Positions 39,404-49,335 of a stretch of 60,790 bases of DNA are shown piece by piece. The position numbers and the translations under genes were made by a program. The stretch lies in NCBI GenBank assembly GCA_947625685.1, contig CANQPK010000005.1, forward strand, positions 1-60,790, given 5' to 3'. This DNA comes from an uncultured Clostridia bacterium (GTDB lineage: Bacteria; Bacillota; Clostridia; TANB77; CAG-508). Positions within the stretch are counted from its first letter, which is position 1; every line of letters starts with the position of its first letter. Under the pieces are notes generated by a model. The model was not told the DNA's origin, made no database searches, and saw only the letters and a program-made list of their open reading frames with translations.

Positions 39404-40949
39404 TTATTTTGCGTACTCAATTGCTCTTGATTCTCTTATAACATTTACTTTTATTTGTCCTGGATAATCCATTTCATCTTCTACTCTTTTTGCAATATTT
39501 CTAGCCATTATTGTCATATTTGCTTCTGATACTTTTTCAGGTTTAACAATTATTCTGACTTCACGACCAGCTTGTATTGCATAAGATTTGTCAACTCCTT
39601 CAAATGAGTCTGCAATTTCCTCTAGTTTTTCTAGTCTCTTTATATATGCCTCTAATGTTTCTCTTCTTGCACCTGGGCGTGATGCAGAGATTGCATCAGC
39701 TGCTTGTACTAAAACAGCTTCTAATGTTTGTGGTTCAACATCTTCATGGTGTGCTTCTACTGCATTTATAACTAAAGGATTTTCTTTGAATTTTTTAAGT
39801 ATCTCTACACCTATTTCTACATGTGTTCCTTCCATATCATGATCAAGAGCTTTTCCAATATCATGTAAAAGTCCTGCTCTTGCAGCTCTTTTGCTATCTA
39901 GTCCTAACTCTTCTGCCATAATTCTTGCAAGGTTAGATACTTCTATTGAGTGATTTAAAACATTTTGTCCATAACTTGTTCTGTATTTTAGTTTTCCAAT
40001 TAATTTAATAAGTTCTGGATTTAATCCCATAACACCTGTTTCTAAAGTTGCTCTTTCTCCTTCTGACTTTATTGTCTCTGCAACTTCTTCCTTTGCCTTT
40101 TCAACCATTTCTTCGATTTTTGCTGGGTGTATTCTTCCGATCTTCTATAAGTTTTTCTAGTGCAATTTTTGCAACTTCTCTTCTCAATGGGTCAAAACCA
40201 GATAAAACAACTGCTTCTGGGGTATCATCAATAATTAAGTCAATTCCTGTTAATGTTTCTAATGCTTTAATATTTCTACCTTCTCTACCTATAATTCTTC
40301 CTTTCATTTCATCACTTGGAAGAGCAACTATAGAGACTGTAGTTTCTGATGTATGGTCAGCTGCACATTTTTGTATTGTATATGTCAAAACCTCTCTTGC
40401 ATTTTTGGTAGCTTCCTCTTTTGCTTTATCGGTCATTTCCTTTATCATTGTTGCTTTTTCAGCAGTCATTTGTTTTTCAAGCTCTGATAAAATTTTGGCT
40501 TTTGCTTCTTCTTCCGTCAAACCTGATATTCTTTGAAGTTCTTCCATTTGCTTGTTATAAACATTTTGCAAATCATTTTTTCTTCTTTCAATTTCTTGGA
40601 TTTTCTTATCCATTTCTCTTTCTTTTTGTTCTAAATTGTCTGATTTCTTATCTAGATTTTCTTCTTTTTGTATAAGCCTTTTTTCTTGAGCTTGTACTTC
40701 GCCTCTTCTTTCCCTAATCTCCTGATCTAGTTCATTTCTAGCTTGCATTATTTCTTCTTTAGCTTTGAAAATTTCTTCTTTTTTAATGTTTTCAGCTTCT
40801 TTACTTGCAAGATCTAATAATCTTTGTGCCTCACTTTCAGCACCTGCAATTTTTGATTCAGCAATTTTCTTTCTTATTACTATGCCTATTGGAATAAATA
40901 TTATTCCTGAGATTAGGACAGTGGCGATTATGGGTACAATGTTATCCAT
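39404..40949 (-). CDS. rny: Ribonuclease Y, read through one CGG +1 shift
   Basis: RNase Y is the membrane-anchored endonuclease that starts mRNA decay in many Firmicutes. Visible are an N-terminal membrane helix ([20 protein letters not shown]), a long coiled coil to about residue 190, a KH domain ([19 protein letters not shown]) and the HD domain ([25 protein letters not shown]). The frame breaks after codon 270 at GAT-CGG (40139). Skipping C gives [16 protein letters not shown] and 514 residues, the usual length. Without the shift the catalytic HD domain would be lost. Confidence 0.94.
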
Positions 40950-41096
40950 AAAATCTACCTCTTTCCTATTTAATTTTCAATGTTCAGATAATATATATAA
41001 CTAATTATTTTAGAATATATTTTAACTTACTATATTATTTTATCATATTATTGTAAACTGTCAAGGGGTTTTGGATAATTTTTCCATAATAAAAGA

Positions 41097-41152
41097 AAAA
41101 TGGGTAACAATATCTTATTTAAAGCTTAAAAACAAATATTATTACCACTTTT
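41097..41152 (-). terminator. Probable terminator after topB
   Basis: An imperfect long stem (GGTAATAATAT / ATATTGTTACC on the minus strand, one mismatch) is followed by CATTTTTC. The loop is long, so confidence is moderate. Confidence 0.55.
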
Positions 41153-41155
41153 TAT

Positions 41156-43062
41156 TTATATAACTAATCTATTCACTTTTGATTTTACATAGCTTTCAAG
41201 TTTTTCCATAAATTCATCTGACTCAATTTCTTTTTTAGCTACCATTTCTAGTCCTTTTTCCCAACTTGCTGTAAGTTTTGGATTAAGCATATCAGGTATT
41301 GAATTTTTTACTATGTCATATATAAGTTCTCCTTTTTGTGTCGGAGTAATTATCTGAGTTTTATTATTTATTGCAATATAGTTTATTTTTTCTAGTTTTT
41401 TCATAATCTCTGCCCTTGTTGCACTTGTTCCAATTCCTGCACCTTTTATTTGTTCCCTTAATTCCTCATCTTCTATGAGTTTTCCAGCATTTTCCATCGC
41501 AAGTATTATTGATCCTGAATTATATCTCGTTGGCGGAGTTGTTTCTGCTGTTTTTATTTCAAGATTTTTTATAGCTAAAGCTTGGTCTTTTTTTAAACTT
41601 TTTAATATATTTAAACTATTATCTTCATCTTCTTCTGTATCATCCTTTTTTGACTTTAATATTTCTAAATATCCTTTTTTTACGCATACTTTTCCACTTG
41701 TTGTAAATTCTTCATTATCTACTTTAACTGTTACAGATATCTTATTAAACTCTGCTGGAGGATAAAATATTGCTAAAAATCTTTTTACTATGACTTTATA
41801 TACTTCCTTTTGCAAATTTTGTAGTTTATCATAATTTTCAAATCCTTCTCCTGTTGGTATTATTGCATAGTGGTCTGTTATTTTACTATCATTTACATAT
41901 TTTGTTTTCAAAAGATTAGTTGAGAACTTTTCTTCTGACATCTGTCTTATATACTTTTGTATTTCTTCATCTTTATATCCTTTTGCTATACCGTTTAAAT
42001 TTTTTGTTATAACTTTTGCAACTGCGGTTGATAATACTCTTGCATCTGTTCTTGGATATGTTACAAGTTTTTTTTCATATAACTCTTGAATTATATTTAA
42101 TGTTTCATCAGGCTTTATTTTAAATCTCTTTGTACATTCATTTTGTATTTCTGCTAGATTAAACAACAATGGTGGATTTTCTTTAGATTTTGCTTTTTTT
42201 ATCTCAGCTATTTTTGCTGTCTTTCCTTCAAAAGATGCAATAAAATTTTTTGCATCTTTTTCATTTTTAAATCCATTCTCACTATATAATTTTGGAGAAT
42301 TAAACATAGCTGATTTTTCATTTACTTTCCATTCTGCTTTAAATGCCTCATTTTCTCCAAATTCACCTATTATTTTATAATATGGCGTTTTTACAAAATT
42401 TCTAATCTCTCTTTCTCTTGAAACTATCATGCCTAGTACACAAGTCATAACTCTTCCAACTGATATTGATATTTTTTCTTCATTTATCTGTTTTGCCGCT
42501 CTTCTTCCATAAATTATTGATAAAAGTCTTGAAAAATTTATACCTATTAAATAATCTTCTTTTGCTCTTAAATATGCTGAATCTGCGAGACTATCATATT
42601 CTGTTAAATCTTTTGCTTCTTTTATTCCTCTTTTTATTTCTTCTTCTGTTTGAGAATCTATCCATACTCTTTTTCTTTCTTTTCCTTTAATTCCGGACTT
42701 CTTGTTCTACTAGTCTATATATGTACTCTCCTTCACGTCCAGAGTCGGTAGAGACATATATTGTTTCTACATCTTCTCTTTGTAACAATCCTTTTATTAT
42801 ATTAAACTGTTTTTCAACAGCTGGTATTACTTCATATTTATATTCCTTTGGAAGAAATGGAAGTGTGTCTAATCTCCAAAATTTCATTTTTTCGTCATAT
42901 TTTTCTGGATATGACATAGTAACAAGATGTCCTACACACCAAGTTATTATCCATTCATCTGACTCTAAGTATCCATTTTTATTTGCTCCATTTATTCCGA
43001 AGTACTTTTGCAAATTCTCTTGCAACAGAAGGCTTTTCGGTTATTAATATTTTTTTTGCCAT
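41156..43062 (-). CDS. topB: DNA topoisomerase III, read through two CGG +1 shifts
   Basis: This is a type IA topoisomerase. The true start at 43062 gives MAKKILITEKPSVAREFA. After codon 21 CTT-CGG (42999) interrupts, and after residue 122 GTC-CGG (42695) does so again. Skipping each C yields AKVL-GINGANK and LVEQEV-GIKGKERKR and a protein of about 634 residues. The toprim region contains YVSTDSGREGEYIYRLV, and the active-site tyrosine lies in KLVTYPRTDARVL. Both shifts fall in the toprim/N-terminal half, so neither broken frame alone could be active. It stands alone upstream of rpsT in opposite orientation. Confidence 0.9.
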
Positions 43063-43237
43063 TTATTTCATTCCTTGTTTTTTGTTTTCCAAAATATTAT
43101 ATAACATTATTTTTAATTTTTGAATATATTTGCAAGAAAAAAATTTTATGTTTGAGTATTGCATTTATTTGATTTTTGTGGTATTATATTATACGATATT
43201 GTTTAGTAAGTAATAAGAGGAGGTGCAACATAAGGTT

Positions 43238-43504
43238 ATGCCAAATATTAAATCAGCTATTAAAAGAACTAAGATAATTGAAAAAAAGACTTTAGAAAAT
43301 AATATGATTAAATCTAGCTATAAAACTGCTGTTAAAAAATTTGAAGAAGCTGTAAATGCTAAAAATACAGAATCTGCTGAAACTCTTTTCGTAGAAGCAA
43401 CTAAAAAAATTGACCAAGCTTGGAGCAAAGGTGTTATTGCAAAAAATACAGCTGCTAGAAAGAAATCAAGTCTATCTAAAAAATTAAATAGCCTAAAAGC
43501 TTAA
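43238..43504 (+). CDS. rpsT: 30S ribosomal protein S20
   Basis: This 88-residue basic helical S20 begins [12 protein letters not shown], has the [11 protein letters not shown] tail and shows the usual Lys/Ala richness. AGGAGG lies 14 nt before the ATG at 43238, a slightly long spacing. An upstream non-ATG start would add five residues and overlap the ribosome site. It is monocistronic with a strong terminator. Confidence 0.95.
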   Translation: MPNIKSAIKRTKIIEKKTLENNMIKSSYKTAVKKFEEAVNAKNTESAETLFVEATKKIDQAWSKGVIAKNTAARKKSSLSKKLNSLKA

Positions 43505-43510
43505 GTTATA

Positions 43511-43549
43511 AAAAGAAGAAGTTCCTAAATATAGGAACTTCTTCTTTTT
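43511..43549 (+). terminator. Terminator after rpsT
   Basis: AAAGAAGAAGTTCCTA / TAGGAACTTCTTCTTT forms a stem of 15 or more bp with a 4-nt loop and ends in TTTTT. The gene at 43558 converges from the other side and may share it. Confidence 0.93.
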
Positions 43550-43557
43550 GCATTCAG

Positions 43558-43875
43558 TCAGTTATCTATCTTAATCATCGCTTGATAAAAAGTTATTTCA
43601 TTCGTCCACTCATCATCAGATAAAATACTCACAGCAACTCCTCCAATAGGTTGCCAGCCTTTCTCCATCATTGTCAAAACACTATCTTCCAGTTGCTTGA
43701 GTTTATAATCTGTTTCATATATCGGTCCTCTTACAGAAGATAATATTTTGTATCTTTTCCTTTCCTCTAACTTTTTATCTTCTTCCCGCTCTGCTTTTGT
43801 AGGATGATATCTCCTTCTTGTTTCTTCTCTTTCTAGTTTTCGATTTTTCATTTTCCATAACTGCCTGATAACCAT
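43558..43875 (-). CDS. DUF1737-like small protein with an in-frame CGG
   Basis: This 105-residue protein has a very basic, charged N-terminal half (RKLEREETRRRYHP) and a C-terminal half containing TMMEKGWQPIGGVAVS. The latter resembles DUF1737-type small domains of unknown function. GAGGAGG precedes the ATG. One in-frame CGG (GAG-CGG at 43788) must be Arg if the conserved C-terminus is made; a +1 shift there would end the protein about 7 codons later. It therefore contradicts, or predates, the rule followed by native genes. It is monocistronic and convergent with rpsT. Confidence 0.6.
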   Translation of the reverse strand: MVIRQLWKMKNRKLEREETRRRYHPTKAEREEDKKLEERKRYKILSSVRGPIYETDYKLKQLEDSVLTMMEKGWQPIGGVAVSILSDDEWTNEITFYQAMIKIDN

Positions 43876-43962
43876 TTTAATTCCTCCTCAAAATATAACT
43901 TTTTACTTATAGTTGTTACTTCATTCGTGAAAAATAGGATTTAATTAATTGTTGACATAATG

Positions 43963-43991
43963 ATTATATCATATTCTTTAATAATTTTCAA
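43963..43991 (-). promoter_or_regulatory. Promoter of the DUF1737-like gene
   Basis: On the minus strand TTGAAA (43991-43986), a 17-nt spacer and TATAAT (43968-43963) form a strong vegetative-type promoter immediately after the fabI stop codon. Confidence 0.7.
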
Positions 43992-43996
43992 TGTTT

Positions 43997-44767
43997 TTAT
44001 ATTCCCATTATATTATAGCCATTATCTGCATAAATAATTTGTCCTGTTATTGCTCTTGACATATTGCTAAATAAAAATACTACTGCATTTCCTACTTCTT
44101 CAATTGTTACATTTCTTCTCAATGGTGCTTTTTCTTCAATAACATTTAAAATTGTTCCAAAATCTTTTATACCTTTTGCTGATAATGTTTTTATAGGTCC
44201 TGCTGATATAGCATTGACCCTTATTCCTTTTGGTCCTAAATTATCTGCTAAATATCTAACACTACATTCAAGAGCTGCTTTTGCAACTCCCATTACATTA
44301 TACCCTTCTAAAACTTTTGTTGATCCATAATATGTAAGTGAAACCAAACTTGCCTCTTCATTTAACATGTCAAGTTCTTTTGCTATTCTTGAAACTGCTA
44401 TAAACGAATAAGCGCTTACATCATTTGCATGTGAAAATCCCTCTCTAGAGGTGTAAATAAAATCATTTCTTAAATCTTCTGTGTTAGCATGTGCTATACT
44501 ATGTAATATGCCATCTAACTTTCCACATTCTGATTTTATCTGTTCAAATACTTTTTTTATTTCTTCATCGTTTGAAACATCTAGGCTATATGCCTTCTTA
44601 TATGGTATTTCTGATAATAGATCTTCTATTTTTTCTCTATTTTCTTCTCCTACAAATGTAAATATTAGTTCCGCTCCATTATTTGCTGCTGCTTTTGTTA
44701 CTCCCCAAGCTATACTCCATTTATTTCTAATTCCCATAATTAATATTTTCTTATCCTTTAATAACAT
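43997..44767 (-). CDS. fabI: Enoyl-[acyl-carrier-protein] reductase, FabI type
   Basis: This SDR-type enoyl-ACP reductase of about 256 residues carries out the last step of each FASII elongation cycle. It starts ILIMGIRNKWSIAWGVTKA. The FabI active site is clear in SLTYYGSTKVLEGYNVMGVAK, with Tyr-x6-Lys spacing distinct from FabG, and VNAISAGPIKTLSA follows. The start at 44767 has the better ribosome-site spacing. It ends the FASII cluster, downstream of accA. Many Clostridia use FabK, so a FabI here is worth noting. Confidence 0.93.
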   Translation of the reverse strand: MLLKDKKILIMGIRNKWSIAWGVTKAAANNGAELIFTFVGEENREKIEDLLSEIPYKKAYSLDVSNDEEIKKVFEQIKSECGKLDGILHSIAHANTEDLRNDFIYTSREGFSHANDVSAYSFIAVSRIAKELDMLNEEASLVSLTYYGSTKVLEGYNVMGVAKAALECSVRYLADNLGPKGIRVNAISAGPIKTLSAKGIKDFGTILNVIEEKAPLRRNVTIEEVGNAVVFLFSNMSRAITGQIIYADNGYNIMGI

Positions 44768-44814
44768 CTTTATCATCCTTCCTATTATAAGTTCATATTG
44801 TTTTAATTTAATAT

Positions 44815-45627
44815 TTATGCTTTTGTTTTATATTCACCCATATTTCTAAACTTATTATATCTTCTATTTATTAATTCATCTTTGTCTATGTTTTTTAATT
44901 TTTCATACGCATTTATTATTTCGTTTTTTATGCTTTCTGACATTGCCTTTAAGTTCTTTTGTGCTCCTCCTTTTGCTTCTTTTATTACTTTATCTATTAC
45001 TTTAAATTCTAATAAATCTTTTGCTGTCATTTTCATAACTTCTGCTGCTTCCTTCGCACGCGAAGAATCTTTCCACAATATACTTGCATATCCTTCTGGA
45101 GATAATATTGAATATACAGAATTTTCTAACATTAGTATTTCGTCTCCAACTCCGATAGCTAATGCTCCTCCACTTGACCCTTCTCCTATTACAATTACTA
45201 TAATTGGTACTCTTATTCTAGACATTTCAAGTATATTCCTTGCTATTGCTTCTCCCTGTCCTCTTTCTTCCGCTTCAATTCCCGGATAAGCTCCTTTTGT
45301 ATCAACAAAAGTAATTATAGGTCTATTAAATTTCTCTGCTTGTTTCATAAATCTTAATGATTTTCTATAACTTTCTGGATTTGGCATACCAAAATTTCTT
45401 TCTATATTTTCTTTAGTATTTCTGCCTTTTTGTTCTGCAATTATTGTAAAATTTGTTTCATTTAATCTAGCTAATCCGCATACTATTGCTTTGTCATCAG
45501 AGAATTGTCTATCTCCATGTAATTCTATAAATTCGTCAAATATATTATCTATATAATCAAGGGCTGTTGGTCTATCAGGTTCTCTTGCAATGGTAAGTTT
45601 ATCCCATGCACTTAATTCTTTTGGCAT
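44815..45627 (-). CDS. accA: Acetyl-CoA carboxylase carboxyltransferase subunit alpha
   Basis: AccA forms the carboxyltransferase with AccD and makes malonyl-CoA for fatty-acid synthesis. The 270-residue sequence shows ARKPDRPT-like [13 protein letters not shown] at the start, [25 protein letters not shown] and [17 protein letters not shown], the carboxyl-CoA-binding core. It is downstream of accD but separated from it by a foreign gene on the opposite strand. Confidence 0.96.
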   Translation of the reverse strand: MPKELSAWDKLTIAREPDRPTALDYIDNIFDEFIELHGDRQFSDDKAIVCGLARLNETNFTIIAEQKGRNTKENIERNFGMPNPESYRKSLRFMKQAEKFNRPIITFVDTKGAYPGIEAEERGQGEAIARNILEMSRIRVPIIVIVIGEGSSGGALAIGVGDEILMLENSVYSILSPEGYASILWKDSSRAKEAAEVMKMTAKDLLEFKVIDKVIKEAKGGAQKNLKAMSESIKNEIINAYEKLKNIDKDELINRRYNKFRNMGEYKTKA

Positions 45628-45692
45628 TTTATCATCTCCAATCTGTTCATATCATATTTTATATTGATTTTATTTACTAAATAATACAAAAC

Positions 45693-45721
45693 TTGTATTT
45701 TTAATACATATATGCTATAAT
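45693..45721 (+). promoter_or_regulatory. Promoter of the orphan gene at 45760
   Basis: TTGTAT (45693-45698), a 17-nt spacer and TATAAT (45716-45721) are followed by an AGGAGGACAC ribosome site. The -10 surroundings (TATGCTATAATT) resemble those of the promoter at 18957 (TGTGCTATAATT). Confidence 0.7.
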
Positions 45722-45759
45722 TATTATATGCAAATTTAATTTTAGGAGGACACCTAAAA

Positions 45760-46038
45760 ATGTCTGAAGAGACTGTCTATGTTGATAGCTCTTGCATCGC
45801 AAATACCTGTCTTGAGCTAATATATGCTCATCGCGATCGGGAATACAATTTTCTAAGCAAGCTCTCAGACTTCGCAGCTGATAGGCATTACTATGTTAAG
45901 CATGGTGATGTTCTCAGTGTAACAATTTCTTTATCTAAAAAGAAGATTGAAGAAGTCCTGAGATCTGCTGGAATTCCGTATTCCAAATTCTATACGAAGG
46001 GGCATTTTTCTCGAAGGACAGTGTTTGTGACATTTTAG
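45760..46038 (+). CDS. Orphan 92-aa protein of foreign composition inside the FASII cluster
   Basis: I do not recognise this 92-residue protein. Codon use (CTC, CGC, ATC, CTG) and higher G+C set it apart from neighbours and match the orphan at 19061. It has a consensus promoter, a strong ribosome site and its own terminator, and lies on the opposite strand between accD and accA. One in-frame CGG (GAT-CGG at 45838) must be Arg if the frame is used. The same GAT-CGGG context is shifted in polA. A shift here would end translation after about five more codons. It is likely a transferred single-gene cassette. Confidence 0.6.
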   Translation: MSEETVYVDSSCIANTCLELIYAHRDREYNFLSKLSDFAADRHYYVKHGDVLSVTISLSKKKIEEVLRSAGIPYSKFYTKGHFSRRTVFVTF

Positions 46039-46049
46039 TCCTTCAAAAG

Positions 46050-46078
46050 CGGATGAGACTTGTTCTCTCCGTTTTTTT
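46050..46078 (+). terminator. Terminator of the orphan gene at 45760
   Basis: CGGATGAG pairs with CTCTCCG (one bulged T) and is followed by TTTTTTT, directly ahead of the convergent accD stop codon. Confidence 0.75.
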
Positions 46079-46081
46079 ATA

Positions 46082-46936
46082 TTAATTATTTTTATGCATT
46101 AATAATATTCTATATATTGTATCTTTCATTTCACTTCTTTTTACAACTTTATCAACAAATCCATGTTCTAGCTGAAATTCTGCAGTTTGAAATCCATCTG
46201 GTAATTCTTGTTTTATCGTTTGTTCTATAACTCTTGGTCCTGCAAATCCTATCATTGCATTTGGTTCAGCAAGTATGATATCTCCAAGACTTGCAAATGA
46301 TGCTGTTACTCCTCCATAAGTTGGATCTGTTAATACTGATATAAATAGAAGTCCTGCTTTGTCAAGTTTTCCAATCGCTGATGAAGTTTTTGCCATTTGC
46401 ATTAAAGACATTATTCCCTCTTGCATTCTTGCTCCACCTGATACACTAAATATTATTAGAGGGAGTCTTAATTCTATTGCTTTTTCTATTGAATATGTTA
46501 TCTTTTCTCCTACAACTGAGCCCATACTTCCCATAAGGAAATTTGCATCCATTACGCATATTATAACTTCTTCTCCATTTATTTTACCTTTTCCACATTT
46601 TACCGCTTCATCAAGTCCAGTTTTTTCTCTTAATCCATCTATTTTCTTTATATATTCTTCCATTTGCAAAGGATTTACATTATCTATATTAAGTTCAAAT
46701 TCTTCAAAAGTTCCTTCATCAATTATTTGAGCAATTCTCCTTCTACTAGATAATCTAAAATGATATCCACAATTAGGACATATACTATAGTTTTCTCTTA
46801 CCGTATCTTTATATAAAATTTCTTTACAGTTATTGCATTTTACCCATTTACCAACTGGTATATCTGCTTTTTTATGTTCTTCATGTAAAACTATATTATC
46901 TTCTATTTCTCTTTTTCTTATCTTGTCTATAACCAT
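46082..46936 (-). CDS. accD: Acetyl-CoA carboxylase carboxyltransferase subunit beta
   Basis: AccD is the beta subunit of the carboxyltransferase. The N-terminal zinc ribbon is complete (KCNNCKEIL...SICPNCGYHFRLS), and the crotonase-like core shows MDANFLMGSMGSVVGEK, SGGARMQEG and GGVTASFASLGD. The 284-residue length is normal. It begins 15 nt after accC and is cotranscribed with the upstream fab genes. Transcription to accA would have to cross the opposing foreign gene. Confidence 0.96.
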   Translation of the reverse strand: MVIDKIRKREIEDNIVLHEEHKKADIPVGKWVKCNNCKEILYKDTVRENYSICPNCGYHFRLSSRRRIAQIIDEGTFEEFELNIDNVNPLQMEEYIKKIDGLREKTGLDEAVKCGKGKINGEEVIICVMDANFLMGSMGSVVGEKITYSIEKAIELRLPLIIFSVSGGARMQEGIMSLMQMAKTSSAIGKLDKAGLLFISVLTDPTYGGVTASFASLGDIILAEPNAMIGFAGPRVIEQTIKQELPDGFQTAEFQLEHGFVDKVVKRSEMKDTIYRILLMHKNN

Positions 46937-46951
46937 TTACATTACACCTCT

Positions 46952-48299
46952 TTATCCTAAATTAAATTCTTTAGCAATAAATGAAGTATCAAAATCCCCA
47001 CTTTTAAACTTCTCATTTTGAATTATTTTTAGTAAAAAGTCTGTGTTAGTGTCTATTCCATCTACAACACATTCTTCTAATGCTCCTCTCATTTTTGCTA
47101 TTGCCTCTTCTCTATCTTTTCCATGTACTATAATTTTTGCTATCATTGAATCATAGACTGGAGGAATTACATATCCTGTATACATTGCTGTATCTACTCT
47201 TACTCCATTTCCACCTGGCAAATTTAGACCTTTTATTTCTCCGAGGGCAAGGTCTAAAATTTTTATCTGGATTTTCTGCATTGATTCTGCATTCTATACT
47301 ATGTCCTTGTATATGTACATCTTCTTGTTTCAATGTTAATTTCTCTCCTGATGCTATTTTAAGCTGTTCCTTTACAATATCCACACCTGTAATCATTTCT
47401 GTTACTGGATGTTCTACTTGTATTCTAGTATTCATTTCCATAAAGTAGAAATTTTTATTTTTATCTACTAAAAACTCTACTGTTCCTGCACTTGTATAGT
47501 TTGATGCTTTTACTGCTTTTATTGCTGCCTTTCCCATTTTATTTCTTAAATCATTTGTAAGTATTGTAGAAGGACTTTCTTCCAATACCTTTTGATTTCT
47601 TCTCTGTATAGAACAGTCTCTTTCTCCTAAATATATGCTATTTCCATGTTCATCAGCAAGTATCTGAATTTCTACATGTCTTGGATTTTCTATATATTTT
47701 TCCATATAAATTTCATCATCATTAAAAGATACTTTTGCTTCTTGCTTTATTATGTTATATGCATTTTCTAATTCTTCTTCATTTCTTACTATTCGTATTC
47801 CTTTTCCTCCGCCACCTGCTGCTGCTTTAAGCATAATTGGGTAACCTATCTTTTTAGCTGAATCAATTGCTTGTATAATACTTTTAACAGAACCGTCAGA
47901 GCCAGGAATAACAGGTACTCCTGCTTTTTTCATATATTCTTTACTATTAGATTTATTTCCTAACAAATCAATTACTTTGTATGTTGGTCCTACAAATTTA
48001 ATATTACATTCTTCGCACATTTTTGCAAAATCTGAATTCTCAGAAAGAAATCCAAAACCTGGGTGTATACTATCTGCTCCTGTTACATATGCTGCTTCAA
48101 GAATTGCATTAATATTTAGATAACTTTTCTTTGCTGGAGCTTCTCCAATGCATACAGCTTCATCTGCAAGTTTTACATGCATAGCGTCTTTATCTGCAAC
48201 TGAATAAATTGCAACAGTTTTTATATTCATTTCTTTACAAGCTCTTATTATTCTTACCGCAATTTCTCCTCTATTTGCAATTAGAACTTTATTTAGCAT
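46952..48299 (-). CDS. accC: Biotin carboxylase, read through one CGG +1 shift
   Basis: AccC carboxylates the biotin of AccB using ATP and bicarbonate. The sequence begins [20 protein letters not shown] and contains the ATP-grasp Gly-rich loop [12 protein letters not shown] and the [13 protein letters not shown] motif. After codon 352 the frame meets CCT-CGG (47243). Skipping the C gives [17 protein letters not shown], the highly conserved P-G in this position, and completes 448 residues, the normal length. The unshifted reading replaces the C-terminal domain with about 30 unrelated residues. Confidence 0.95.
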
Positions 48300-48365
48300 T
48301 TTTTAATCATTCCTTTCTAGGTTGCATATCAAATTAAAAAATATGTTATTATTTTTCAATCTTTT

Positions 48366-48797
48366 TTATACTAATGCAAAAGTAAGCTCTCCTTTTGCTG
48401 CAACCTTTCCATCAACAGTTGCTATTGCTTCTCCAACTCCTATTGGTCCTTTTCTTTTTATTATTTTAACTTCTAATTTTAATACATCTCCTGGAACTAC
48501 AACTTGTTTAAATCTTAGTTTATCAATTCCACCAAATAAAGCATTTTTACCTTTATTTTCTTCTAAAGAAAGGATTGCAACTGCACCCGTCTGAGCTAAT
48601 GCCTCTGTTATTAGTACTCCTGGCATTATAGGTTCATTTGGGAAGTGTCCCTTAAAATACCATTCATTTATACAAACATTCTTGTATGCTACTGCACTTT
48701 CTCCAGGTTTATATTCTTCTACCCTATCTATCATTAAAAATGGTGGTCTTTGTGGTATAATTTCCATAATTTGTTTTACATCTAACACTTTTTTCAT
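48366..48797 (-). CDS. fabZ: 3-hydroxyacyl-[acyl-carrier-protein] dehydratase FabZ
   Basis: FabZ has a hot-dog fold and dehydrates beta-hydroxyacyl-ACP. The 143-residue protein shows [17 protein letters not shown] and the catalytic segment [24 protein letters not shown], with its His and Glu. It lies between accB and accC in the FASII operon. Confidence 0.96.
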   Translation of the reverse strand: MKKVLDVKQIMEIIPQRPPFLMIDRVEEYKPGESAVAYKNVCINEWYFKGHFPNEPIMPGVLITEALAQTGAVAILSLEENKGKNALFGGIDKLRFKQVVVPGDVLKLEVKIIKRKGPIGVGEAIATVDGKVAAKGELTFALV

Positions 48798-48827
48798 CTC
48801 CTATATTTGTACTTTCTATTTACTTAT

Positions 48828-49301
48828 CTATTTTATTTTGAATAATGGTTTTCCATAATCAACCATTTCTTGATCTTTTACAAGTATTTCTACTATTTCT
48901 CCGTCAAATTCTGATTCTATTTCGTTCATAAGCTTCATTGCTTCTATTATACAAAGAATATCACCTTTTTTTACTTTTTGACCTAACTTTACATAGTTCT
49001 CGGCATCTGGTGATGGTTTTTCATAAAATGTTCCAACCATTGGAGATTTTACAATTTTTATATTTTCATCATCTTCGATTTTTGCTGGTGGTGTGTTTTT
49101 TCCTTCTCTCTCAGTGTGTATTTTATTTTCTCTTAATTCTATATTTGGCTTTGTAACTTCTGGTATTTTATCGTTGTTTTCCTTATTATCTACTTGATTT
49201 TTTAAATTTATTTTTGTGCCATCAGGAAATTCTAATGATAATTCTGTAAGCTTTGATTCTTCCATGTCCTTCATTATCTTTTTAATTTGTTCATATTCCA
49301 T
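48828..49301 (-). CDS. accB: Biotin carboxyl carrier protein of acetyl-CoA carboxylase
   Basis: This 157-residue AccB has an N-terminal helical region, a low-complexity charged linker (about residues 35-80) and the biotinyl domain. That domain carries IVKSPMVGTFY, the biotinylated lysine in CIIEAMKLMNEIES, and a closing beta-strand. It shuttles carboxybiotin between AccC and AccA/AccD. Confidence 0.95.
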   Translation of the reverse strand: MEYEQIKKIMKDMEESKLTELSLEFPDGTKINLKNQVDNKENNDKIPEVTKPNIELRENKIHTEREGKNTPPAKIEDDENIKIVKSPMVGTFYEKPSPDAENYVKLGQKVKKGDILCIIEAMKLMNEIESEFDGEIVEILVKDQEMVDYGKPLFKIK

Positions 49302-49335
49302 ATATCTTCTCTCCTATTCTTTATATTTTTATAGG

